From Candidatus Kuenenia stuttgartensis (GTDB lineage: Bacteria > Planctomycetota > Planctomycetia > Planctomycetales > Planctomycetaceae), in the NCBI GenBank assembly GCA_945904015.1, contig CAMDPK010000079.1, forward strand, positions 1-34,612: 34,612 bases of DNA, written 5' to 3'. This document shows, piece by piece, positions 22,663 through 30,178 of this stretch. The number at the start of each line of letters is the position of its first letter. The stretch's first letter is position 1. A program made the position numbers and the translations under genes. The notes under the pieces are model-generated. The model saw only the letters and a list, made by a program, of their open reading frames with translations. It did no database searches and was not told where the DNA came from.

Positions 22663-25600
22663 TGAAGTCTCACACAATCATCGCAGTTCTGCTCGTGGCG
22701 ACGGCGCTGCCGGCGTTCGCCCAATCGCCGAACGAAGAAGAGCTCAAATTCTTCGAGCAGAAGATTCGGCCGGTGCTCGTGCAGCACTGCTACAGTTGCC
22801 ACTCGGTTCAGGCGCGTGACGCGAAGAAGTTGAAAGGAAAGCTGTTTCTCGATTCCGCCGAGGGAGTGCTGGACGGTGGCGAGAGCGGCGCGGTGATCGT
22901 GAAGGGGAAGTCTGCCGAGAGTCTGCTCATCAAGGCACTCAAGCATGACGGCCTCGAGATGCCGCCAACTGGCAAACTCTCCGCCGAGATCGTGGCGGAT
23001 TTTTCGAAGTGGATCGACCTGGGTGCTCCCGATCCAAGAAAAGGGGACTCGCCGGTCAGGCCAAAGCGGGAGATCAGCCTCGAAGAAGGCCGGAAGTGGT
23101 GGTCGTTCCAGCCTCTCAAATCCGTCGAGCCACCGGCAGTTGCTGAGGGAACTTCTGCCGCGTCGTCGATCGACCGATTCGTTGTCGCGGCTCAGCAGAG
23201 TCACGGCCTGAAACCGAATGGCCCGACGACGAAGGAAAAGCTGATTCGCCGCGCGTACTTCGATCTCATCGGCCTGCCGCCGACACCGGAACAGATCGCG
23301 GTCTTCGTCGCGGATGTGTCCCCGCAAGCGTTCGAGAAGGTGGTCGATGGACTGCTCAGCAGTCAGCACTACGGCGAGAAGTGGTCGCGACATTGGCTCG
23401 ACGCGGCTCGTTTCGCGGAGAGCGGCGGGTACGAGTTCGATGGCTTCCGGCCGGGTGCGTTCCACTATCGCGATTGGGTGATCCGCTCGTTGAACAGCGA
23501 CCTGCCCTACGACCAGTTCGTGCGCCTGCAACTGGCCGGCGACGTGTTGCAGCCCGACGACATTCAAGGAGCGGCGGCGAGTGGCTTTCTCGTCGCCGGG
23601 CCGTATCCGGGACAGATCACGACGAAGACCGTCGAACGGATCCGCTACGACCAGCTTGATGACATGCTGATGACGATCGGCGGCTCGATGTTGGGTCTGA
23701 CGCTCGGTTGCGCTCGCTGTCACGAACACAAGTACGACCCGATCCCGCATCAGGATTACTACGCGCTGGCGGCATCGTTCGCGAAGACCTCGCACGGCTC
23801 ACGCACGCTCGATCTCGACCCGGCCGCGACGCAGCAAGCGGTCGAGAAGCATCAAGCGGATCACGAGCCGCTCGTTGCGGTGCTACGCACGTTCGCGGCG
23901 AATGAGTTGCCGAAGCGATTTGAAACGTGGCGAGCCGCCGAACTGGCGAAGCAGTCGGACGCGCCCCGCTGGCAGGTGCTTGAACCGGTGTCGCTCGAAG
24001 CGGAACGCTCGTGGTTGAAGGAGATGCCGGGAGGGATTGTCGCTCACGATGGGCTACTGAATCCCGGCCTGAAAATTCGCCAGCGCGGCCAGCGGCGATC
24101 GGTTGGCAACGAAGAGCAGTATCGCATCTCGCTGCACACGCATCAGAAAAACGTCACGTCGCTGCGGTTTGATGCCTTTGCGGACAAGTCACTCCCGCAA
24201 CGCGGGCCGGGGCTGAACGGTGACGGCAGTTTTCAACTTGTCGAACTGAAGGTCACCGCGCAGCCGCTTGATCCGATGGCGAAAGAGGCACCGTTGGAAT
24301 TGAAGCTCAAGCCGGTCTTTGCGGCCTTCGAGGACAAAGACCAGCCGCTGAGCAACGCTCTGGACGGCAAGCCGGCAACAGCGTGGGTCGTGCGGGAAAC
24401 GGCGAAGAAGGACAACGCCGCTGTCTTCGAGTTGGAGACACCGCTCGCGGGATTTGTGAGCGGCACGGAAATCGTCTTCGACATGAAGTTCCGAGACCTC
24501 GGTATCGGACGCCTGCGGTTCGCGCTGAGCACTGAACCGAATCCGGCGACCTGGGCGGGCGACTTCTTGCCACAGCATCTCGGTGAGGTCCGCGCGATCC
24601 TCGCGGCCAACGGCAACAAGCTGCCGGATGCGCTGCGCGAGCCGATGACTCGCTGGTTCGCTCTGTTTGATGCCGAGACCGCGAAGGTCTTTCACACGGT
24701 TCGCGATCATGCCGCGGCAGCACCGCGGCCGAATTTGTCCGAGGTCTACACGACCGTCGCCGGTGGGCAGGACGTCTTTTTCTTGCGACGCGGTGAGGTC
24801 GACAACAAGCAGGGCAAGTCAGAGCCAGGCTTCATGCAGGTCTTGTGGCGCGGCGATGCGCCGGCGAAGGCTCAGCCGGAGATCGACCCGCGCGTCGCGC
24901 TCGGCGATTGGATGACGAACGTCGATCGAGGGGCCGGCCCGTTGCTGGCTCGCGTGATCGTCAATCGGCTCTGGCAGCATCACTTCGGCGAGGGGATTGT
25001 CGGCACACCGAACGACTTCGGCGTGCAGGGAGACAAGCCGACTCATCCGGAGTTGCTGGAATGGCTCGCGAGCGAACTCGTGCGCGGTGGCTGGAAGCTC
25101 AAGCCGTTGCACAAGCAGATCATGCTCAGTGCGGCGTACCAGCAATCGCACGAGGTCAACGCCGAGAACTTGAAACTCGATCCGGCAAACCGCTACCTCT
25201 GGCACTTCCAGCCGAGGCGATTGGACGCGGAGATCATTCGCGATTCGCTGCTGGCGATGGGCGGCAATCTCGATGCCACGATGTTCGGGCCGAGCATTCT
25301 CGACAACACGCCGCGACGCAGTGTTTATCTGCGCGTCAAACGGAGCGAACTCATCCCACTGATGACGATGTTCGACGCACCCGAACCGACGCAGAGCATC
25401 GGCGAGCGAATCAGCACGACGGTGCCGACGCAGGCTCTGGCGCTGATGAACTCGCCGTTCGTGCGGCAGCAGGCGGAGAAACTAGCGTCTCGGATTCGTC
25501 CCTCGAAAGATTCGCCGCTCAGTGCCGCGGTCGATCGTGCCTACCAGATGGCTTTCTCGCGAATGCCCACCGATCCGGAACGGAACCGGATGCTGGCCTT

Positions 25601-25715
25601 CGTCGAGGAACAGCGTGCCGCCATGGGAGGTGATGCCGTCGTGGCGACCGATAAAGCCTTGATCGAGTTCAGCCATGTGCTGCTGTGCCTCAACGAGTTT
25701 GTTTACATTGATTGA
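22662..25715 (+). CDS. PSCyt1-DUF1549-DUF1553 secreted cytochrome-type protein (second copy)
   Basis: A 1017-residue exported protein. After the signal peptide (KSHTIIAVLLVATALPAFA) the haem motif CYSCH (C43, C46, H47) lies in KIRPVLVQHCYSCHSVQ. DUF1549 follows with RRAYFDLIGLPPTPEQ, YGEKWSRHWLDAARFAESGGYE and CARCHEHKYDPIPHQDYY. A central insertion (about residues 400-740) includes a discoidin/galactose-binding-like segment with SLPQRGPGLNGDGSF and ALDGKPATAWVV. DUF1553 closes the protein (LLARVIVNRLWQHHFGEGIV; HVLLCLNEFVYID). The ATG at 22662 overlaps the upstream stop, with GAGGAG 5 nt before. The DUF1501 partner follows after a palindromic repeat. The pair is thought to act in the planctomycete periplasm; redox or polymer processing is a guess. 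Confidence 0.92.
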   Translation: MKSHTIIAVLLVATALPAFAQSPNEEELKFFEQKIRPVLVQHCYSCHSVQARDAKKLKGKLFLDSAEGVLDGGESGAVIVKGKSAESLLIKALKHDGLEMPPTGKLSAEIVADFSKWIDLGAPDPRKGDSPVRPKREISLEEGRKWWSFQPLKSVEPPAVAEGTSAASSIDRFVVAAQQSHGLKPNGPTTKEKLIRRAYFDLIGLPPTPEQIAVFVADVSPQAFEKVVDGLLSSQHYGEKWSRHWLDAARFAESGGYEFDGFRPGAFHYRDWVIRSLNSDLPYDQFVRLQLAGDVLQPDDIQGAAASGFLVAGPYPGQITTKTVERIRYDQLDDMLMTIGGSMLGLTLGCARCHEHKYDPIPHQDYYALAASFAKTSHGSRTLDLDPAATQQAVEKHQADHEPLVAVLRTFAANELPKRFETWRAAELAKQSDAPRWQVLEPVSLEAERSWLKEMPGGIVAHDGLLNPGLKIRQRGQRRSVGNEEQYRISLHTHQKNVTSLRFDAFADKSLPQRGPGLNGDGSFQLVELKVTAQPLDPMAKEAPLELKLKPVFAAFEDKDQPLSNALDGKPATAWVVRETAKKDNAAVFELETPLAGFVSGTEIVFDMKFRDLGIGRLRFALSTEPNPATWAGDFLPQHLGEVRAILAANGNKLPDALREPMTRWFALFDAETAKVFHTVRDHAAAAPRPNLSEVYTTVAGGQDVFFLRRGEVDNKQGKSEPGFMQVLWRGDAPAKAQPEIDPRVALGDWMTNVDRGAGPLLARVIVNRLWQHHFGEGIVGTPNDFGVQGDKPTHPELLEWLASELVRGGWKLKPLHKQIMLSAAYQQSHEVNAENLKLDPANRYLWHFQPRRLDAEIIRDSLLAMGGNLDATMFGPSILDNTPRRSVYLRVKRSELIPLMTMFDAPEPTQSIGERISTTVPTQALALMNSPFVRQQAEKLASRIRPSKDSPLSAAVDRAYQMAFSRMPTDPERNRMLAFVEEQRAAMGGDAVVATDKALIEFSHVLLCLNEFVYID

Positions 25716-25718
25716 AAG

Positions 25719-25804
25719 TAGCCGTCACCGCTCCGCGTGACGAGCCTGACTGTGATCGACGTCGATGAAGCGTTCGGCTCGTCACGCGGAGCGGTGACGG
25801 CTAC
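25719..25804. repeat. REPIN-like palindrome, GTAG family B copy 2, perfect arms
   Basis: Two 29-base arms are exact reverse complements: 25719-25747 beginning GTAGCCGTCACCGCTCCGCG, and 25776-25804 ending CTAC. They enclose a 28-base spacer. The element starts 4 bases after the PSCyt1 stop codon and ends 24 bases before the DUF1501 start. Perfect arms suggest recent insertion or gene conversion. Confidence 0.96.
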
Positions 25805-25827
25805 GTTTAAGCTAACGAGGATTTCGC

Positions 25828-27276
25828 ATGTTCAATTTCCACTCACCGTCTGATCTGCAATTGCCAGCCCGGCGTCGTTTTCTTCAGGAGGCTGGCCTCG
25901 GTTTCGGCTCGCTCGCGCTGGCCAGTTTGCTGAACGGCGAATCGCAGGCGGAGCCGTCTGCCAACCCGCTCGAACTTCGGCCGCCGCACTTTCCAGGGCA
26001 GGTGAAGTCGATCGTATGGCTGTTCATGACCGGCGCTCCGTCGCAGGTGGATACCTGGGACTACAAGCCGGAACTTCAAAAACGTGACGGCCAAGACCTC
26101 GCCGGAGCCGATCCGAAGACTGGCTTCTTCACGACCAGCGGCAAGTGTTTGAAGTCGCCGTTTGTCTGGAGTCAGCATGGCGAGTCCGGCTCATGGGTGT
26201 CGGATCTGTTTCCGCACTTGTCGCAGCACGTCGACAAGATGTGCTTTTTGCATTCGATGAATCTGCGGCAGAACAATCACGCGCCGGCGTCGATCGAGTT
26301 GATGTGCGGCACAAATCGTCCGGGCCTGCCCGCGCTCGGAGCCTGGATGACTTACGGCCTCGGATCTCTCAACCAGAGTCTGCCATCCTACGTCGTGCTG
26401 CACGACACGCGGCCTCGCGGTGATGATCAAATCTGGTCGGCCGGTTTTCTGCCGAAGACGTATCAAGCTCTCGCGCTGGATGCTCGCCGCAAAGAAGTGG
26501 TCGATAACTTGGCTCGTGACGGCAAACACAGCGATGCGCAGCAGCGGTCACAGCTTGATCTGATCCGGCAGTTGAATCAGGAGCACGCGACGACTCGGCC
26601 GACGCAGGCCGATCTCGCCGCGCGGATCAATTCCTACGAGTTGGCGTACCGGATGCAAATGGCCGCTCCGGAAGCGCTCGATCTGACGAAAGAGTCCGAA
26701 GCGACTCACAAGCAGTACGGCATGGATCAGCCGGAGTGCGCGACGTTTGCTCGGCAGTGTCTGCTCGCCCGGCGACTGGTCGAACGGGGCGTGCGGTTCG
26801 TGCAAGTCTTCGCCGGCAAGGGAGTCGGCGGTGACGGCAGCGTCAACGACGTGCCGTGGGATTGCCATTCGGACGTGCAGACGAATCATCGTTCGTGCGG
26901 GCTGCACACCGACCAACCGGCGGCCGCGCTGCTCGCCGATCTCGAAGCCCGCGGACTGCTCGAAACGACGCTGGTGATTTGGGGAGGCGAGTTCGGCCGC
27001 ACGTCGGACTCACAAGGCGCGAAGGGGCGCGATCACAATCCAAACGGATTCACGATTTGGATGGCCGGAGCGGGCGTCAAAGGCGGCTTCCATTACGGAG
27101 CGACCGACGACTTCGGTTACAAGGCGGTCGAGAAAAAGATCCACGTCAACGATCTGCACGCGACGTTGTTGCATCTGCTGGGTCTGGAGCATACCAAGCT
27201 GACCTACCGCTTCAACGGCCGCGACTTCCGCCTGACCGACGTCGGCGGCGAGCTGCTCACAGAGATTCTGACTTGA
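25828..27276 (+). CDS. DUF1501 protein (Tat-type exported sulfatase-like)
   Basis: A 482-residue protein with a twin-arginine-type leader, ARRRFLQEAGLGFGSLALASLL (about residues 14-35). It has the DUF1501 landmarks SIVWLFMTGAPSQVDTWDYKP, SELFPHLSQ-like SDLFPHLSQHVDKMCFLHSMN, NNHAPASIELMCGTNRPGLPALGAWMTYGLG and LVIWGGEFGRTSDSQGAKGRDHNPNGFTIWMAGAGVKGG. The family belongs to the alkaline phosphatase/sulfatase-like fold and is nearly always encoded next to PSCyt1/DUF1549/DUF1553 genes, as here. Its substrate is unknown. The ATG start has GAGG about 10 nt upstream. It is probably in one transcript with 22662-25715, with the REPIN between them. Confidence 0.92.
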   Translation: MFNFHSPSDLQLPARRRFLQEAGLGFGSLALASLLNGESQAEPSANPLELRPPHFPGQVKSIVWLFMTGAPSQVDTWDYKPELQKRDGQDLAGADPKTGFFTTSGKCLKSPFVWSQHGESGSWVSDLFPHLSQHVDKMCFLHSMNLRQNNHAPASIELMCGTNRPGLPALGAWMTYGLGSLNQSLPSYVVLHDTRPRGDDQIWSAGFLPKTYQALALDARRKEVVDNLARDGKHSDAQQRSQLDLIRQLNQEHATTRPTQADLAARINSYELAYRMQMAAPEALDLTKESEATHKQYGMDQPECATFARQCLLARRLVERGVRFVQVFAGKGVGGDGSVNDVPWDCHSDVQTNHRSCGLHTDQPAAALLADLEARGLLETTLVIWGGEFGRTSDSQGAKGRDHNPNGFTIWMAGAGVKGGFHYGATDDFGYKAVEKKIHVNDLHATLLHLLGLEHTKLTYRFNGRDFRLTDVGGELLTEILT

Positions 27277-27292
27277 ACGCAGTTTCACGGCC

Positions 27293-27356
27293 TTAGCCAC
27301 GTTCGCCAGAACGTGGTCATCGTGCGGCGGTCCCACGTTCTGGCGAACGTGGCTAC
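27293..27356. repeat. REPIN-like palindrome, GTAG family C copy 1
   Basis: The left arm starts TTAGCCACGTTCGCCAGAAC and the right arm ends with the inverse, finishing CTAC. Each arm is itself a perfect hairpin: CCACGTTC-GCCA-GAACGTGG on the left, CCACGTTC-TGGC-GAACGTGG on the right. The spacer is about 15 bases. The left foot reads TTAG instead of GTAG. It lies between the DUF1501 and DUF3386-like genes. Confidence 0.94.
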
Positions 27357-27397
27357 GACAAAAGAAACGGCCTTTGAACTTCACACGAGGTACTGCG

Positions 27398-28744
27398 ATG
27401 AAGCGTTCCGTATTCGCGCTGTTGGTTAGCCTTCTGAGTTGGGGATTCGGAGCCGTTTCGGCGCAGGCTCATTTCCTGTTCATCCAAGTCGGACCTCATG
27501 CGGAGGCGGGACGAAATGTTGAAGTCTTCTTCAGCGAGCGGGCGACGGCCGGAGATCCTCGGTTTGTGGCCAAAGTCGCGCACACGGAACTCTGGTTGCA
27601 GGACGAGCCGGGCAAGTTCGTGCCACTGACCGTGAATCGGGGCACCGATCGATTGCGCGCGTATCTGCCGTCGGAGCGATCGGTGTCTGTCGTCGGCCGT
27701 TGCGAGTACGGCGTGCTCAAACGCGAAAAACCGTTTCTGTTGCGGTATTACCCAAAGGCCGTTTCCGGGAAACCCGACGAGGTGGCGAAACTGTTGCGTC
27801 ACGAGGCGATCCCGTTGGAGATCATGCCCACGTTCGCGAAAGACTCGATCACGCTGACGGTGTTGCGAGACGGCAAGCCTCTGGCCAACACGTTGCTGAC
27901 GACGATCGATTCCGATCTGACGAACGAAGAACTGTCCACCGATGCCGCCGGCCAAGCGACTTGGCGACTGAAGGAGCCGGGGCAATTCGCCGTCTACGTC
28001 AAGCATGTCATCCCGCAAGCGGGAGCGAAAGCCGGCGAGAACTACGACGAGATTCGTGAGTTCGCGACGCTGGCCTTCGACTGGCCGCTGGACAATTCGC
28101 GAGTGGATTCCGACGCCGTCGCGATGTTTGAGAAGGCGATCGCGGCCCGCGCGGCGTGGGACAACTTCAAAGGCTTCACGGCTCAGGCGTCGGTGTATCT
28201 TGATGGTCGTCGTTCGGAAGGGCATGTGGCGGTGAGGCCGGACGGAGAAGTTTCGTTTGATGGAGAACCGAAGCTCGAAGACGAAGCGGCTCGTGAATGG
28301 ATCCGCGACCAATTGCATTCGCTGGTCATCCACCGAGTTCCCTCGTCCGGTATTCGTTCGAAGCCGCTGCTGAACTTCGCCGACACCGACGAAGCACATC
28401 CGCTGGGGCGTCTGTTGAACTTCCACGGCGGGCGATTCGCGTCGACCTATCGCATTCGTGAGGACGAGATCATCGTCGTCAATCGCAGTCTGGGTCGCGA
28501 GAACATGTCGTTACAGATGCTCGAAAGCGAACGCAATGCGGATGGCAAGGTGCTGCCGCGCGCGTACGAAGTCCAATACCGCGACGCTCAGACCGGTGCG
28601 ATCGCGCGCGTCGAGACGTTTCGCAATCGCTGGCAGCGAATCGACAAGTTCGATCTGCCGGAGTCGCTGACTCAATCCATCTCGTCGGCGGGGGGCGTCA
28701 GCGTGCGGTCGCTCAAGCTGAAGTCGATCAAGCTGGCGGAGTAG
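27398..28744 (+). CDS. Exported DUF4198/DUF3386-like two-part protein
   Basis: A 448-residue protein with a signal peptide (KRSVFALLVSLLSWGFGAVS, ending near SAQA). The first half, starting HFLFIQVGPHAEAGRNVEVFFSE, resembles DUF4198/NikM-type beta-sandwich proteins that begin with a mature N-terminal histidine. The second half (about 240 to end) looks like DUF3386: FEKAIAARAAWDNFKGFTAQASVYLDGRRSEG, then LLNFHGGRFASTYRIREDEIIVVNRSLGRENM and RVETFRNRWQRIDKFDLPESL. The ATG has GAGG 7 nt upstream. It follows the DUF1501 gene on the same strand and probably belongs to the same secreted system. An N-terminal histidine after processing could bind metal, but that is inference. Its stop is directly adjacent to the convergent Rid gene's stop (no gap). 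Confidence 0.8.
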   Translation: MKRSVFALLVSLLSWGFGAVSAQAHFLFIQVGPHAEAGRNVEVFFSERATAGDPRFVAKVAHTELWLQDEPGKFVPLTVNRGTDRLRAYLPSERSVSVVGRCEYGVLKREKPFLLRYYPKAVSGKPDEVAKLLRHEAIPLEIMPTFAKDSITLTVLRDGKPLANTLLTTIDSDLTNEELSTDAAGQATWRLKEPGQFAVYVKHVIPQAGAKAGENYDEIREFATLAFDWPLDNSRVDSDAVAMFEKAIAARAAWDNFKGFTAQASVYLDGRRSEGHVAVRPDGEVSFDGEPKLEDEAAREWIRDQLHSLVIHRVPSSGIRSKPLLNFADTDEAHPLGRLLNFHGGRFASTYRIREDEIIVVNRSLGRENMSLQMLESERNADGKVLPRAYEVQYRDAQTGAIARVETFRNRWQRIDKFDLPESLTQSISSAGGVSVRSLKLKSIKLAE

Positions 28745-29146
28745 TCACTCGGCGACGACCGCGACCGCTTCGATTTCGATCAGCCAGTCGGGACCAACGA
28801 GGGCCGAGACGCCGACGAGCGTGCTGGCGGGCGGATGTTCGGCCCAGACATAGCGGCTGCGGACTTCGCGGATGATCGGGACGTGCTCCGGCTTGAGCCC
28901 TACGACGAAGAGGCTGGTCTTCACGACATCGCGAAACGTCGCTCCGACGGCGGTCAGTGCGAGTTCGATGTTGCGGAAGGCTTGCTCGGTTTGAGCCTTG
29001 AGATCGCCTTGGCCGACGACTTCGCCTCGCTCGTTGATTGCGACTTGGCCAGAAATGTGAATCGTCTTGCCTCTGGTCGCGCTGACAACGTGCGTCCAAC
29101 CGAACGTCGGGCACAGTTGCGGCGGATTGAGGAATTCAACGTTCAT
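28745..29146 (-). CDS. Rid (YjgF/YER057c) family protein, non-canonical
   Basis: A 133-residue protein of the Rid family, whose RidA members hydrolyse reactive enamine/imine intermediates. The family fold is clear: HISGQVAINERGEVVGQGDLKAQTEQAFRNIELALTAVGATFRDVVKTSLFV and WLIEIEAVAV. The active-site arginine of RidA (in PxxR before the conserved V.L strand) is missing: the sequence reads HPPASTLVGVSAL (about residues 104-116). It therefore probably has another activity (Rid subfamilies 4 to 7) or is only binding. ATG 29146 is chosen because similarity begins there and GAGGA lies 8 nt upstream; the frame runs open to 29239 across a solo repeat. It probably forms a transcript with the metallo-beta-lactamase-like gene upstream. 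Confidence 0.88.
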   Translation of the reverse strand: MNVEFLNPPQLCPTFGWTHVVSATRGKTIHISGQVAINERGEVVGQGDLKAQTEQAFRNIELALTAVGATFRDVVKTSLFVVGLKPEHVPIIREVRSRYVWAEHPPASTLVGVSALVGPDWLIEIEAVAVVAE

Positions 29147-29194
29147 GTCTGCGGTCCTCGTGAGATCGTCGGTGACTTGGCTCAATGGAGATTC

Positions 29195-29221
29195 GCCCAC
29201 GCTCTTGGCGAGCGTGGCTAC
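29195..29221 (-). repeat. Solo GTAG hairpin, diverged family C arm
   Basis: Read on the minus strand it starts GTAGCCACGCTCGCCAAGAG and folds as CCACGCTC-5 nt-GAGCGTGG. It matches one arm of the family C repeats at 27293-27356 and 30099-30163 apart from compensating changes (GTTC to GCTC, with GAAC to GAGC). Only one arm is present. It lies between the metallo-beta-lactamase-like gene and the Rid gene. Confidence 0.85.
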
Positions 29222-29235
29222 GGCCGTTGGCTCGG

Positions 29236-30081
29236 TCATTTGTCCGACTTCTTCTCCGCTTGATCCGCGAGTGTTTTTCGGAACGCCTTCTCTTTGAGTT
29301 CGACGTAGGCACGGTAGCCGTCGGGATCGATGAACGGATTCTTGTCGGCAGCCTTCAAGCGTTCGTGCTTGGCCAACATGCCGTAGTACTCGCCGTGTGC
29401 TCCGAGAAAGAGGTCGCAGGGGAGCGACTTCAAGACCTCGAACGTCTTCGCAAAATCTTCGGCGATGTTCGGGTAGTCCTGGTTGTCGACCAGCCGGTAT
29501 CCGGGATTCACGTTGGGGCTGCCGATGACGACGACGTTGTAATTTTTGCCACCTTCCGTTGTCTTCCAGGTCCAGGTCGTGCAGCCGCGCGTGTGGCCGG
29601 GAGTCCGTCGAGCGACGAGCGTTGTGCCACCCAGTTTCACTTCGTCGCGGTCTTTCAAAATTCGATCCACTTCGCAGACTGGCCAGCGGTCATTGGGATA
29701 GAAGTACTGGCCGACTCCGCCCGAGGCGATGACGTTGTCGTCGCCACGCATGACGAAGACTTTGGCTCCCGTCAGTTCCTTCAACGACGCATGACCGGCG
29801 ACGTGATCGGAATGGGCGTGACTCTCCAGAATGATTTTGACGTCGCGCATTTTGAAGCCGAGCGACTCGACCGAGGCGCGAATCAGCGGCACGGTCTCTT
29901 CAAAGCCGCTGTTGATCAGGATGTGCCCTTCGGGAGTCTCGATCAGGTAAATCGACAGCGCCTTCGAGCCAACGTAGTACACATTGCCGACGATGCGGTG
30001 CGCCGGAAACGCCTCATCGGCGATCACCGAGCCGCTCGCAGCCAACAGGATCAAGAACACGTTCAACAATCGCTTGGTCAT
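29236..30081 (-). CDS. Exported metallo-beta-lactamase fold protein, subclass B3-like
   Basis: A 281-residue exported MBL-fold hydrolase. The signal peptide is TKRLLNVFLILLAASGS, ending near VIA. All six ligands of a dinuclear B3 site are in place: H88, H90, D92 and H93 in ESHAHSDHVAGH; H163 in TPGHTRGCTTW; H229 in LGAHGEYYGM. The GHT.GCTTW motif and the SHAHxDHxxGH form (A between the histidines) are typical of subclass B3 enzymes and their relatives rather than glyoxalase II or RNase Z. Whether it hydrolyses beta-lactams cannot be told from sequence; many environmental homologues do so weakly, others act as lactonases. ATG 30081 gives a clean signal peptide; the ribosome-binding site is poor. 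Confidence 0.88.
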   Translation of the reverse strand: MTKRLLNVFLILLAASGSVIADEAFPAHRIVGNVYYVGSKALSIYLIETPEGHILINSGFEETVPLIRASVESLGFKMRDVKIILESHAHSDHVAGHASLKELTGAKVFVMRGDDNVIASGGVGQYFYPNDRWPVCEVDRILKDRDEVKLGGTTLVARRTPGHTRGCTTWTWKTTEGGKNYNVVVIGSPNVNPGYRLVDNQDYPNIAEDFAKTFEVLKSLPCDLFLGAHGEYYGMLAKHERLKAADKNPFIDPDGYRAYVELKEKAFRKTLADQAEKKSDK

Positions 30082-30098
30082 GGAAACTCAGATCCGTC

Positions 30099-30163
30099 GT
30101 AGCCACGTTCGCCAGAACGTGGGCGTTGCGTCGAATTGCCCACGTTCTGGCGAACGTGGCTAC
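30099..30163. repeat. REPIN-like palindrome, GTAG family C copy 2
   Basis: The left arm GTAGCCACGTTCGCCAGAAC (30099 on) and the right arm ending CTAC at 30163 are inverted copies of about 26 bases around a spacer of about 13 bases. Each arm also forms the 8-4-8 hairpin described for copy 1. It lies between the DUF1501 stop and the start of the MBL-fold gene, both on minus. Confidence 0.95.
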
Positions 30164-30178
30164 GGATTGATTCCGCTT

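Noticed and set aside
2197..30163. A RAYT/TnpA-REP transposase for the repeats within this window
   Set aside because: No protein here shows the HUH motif with a single catalytic tyrosine; the only recombinase is the tyrosine integrase at 31943, which belongs to the element.
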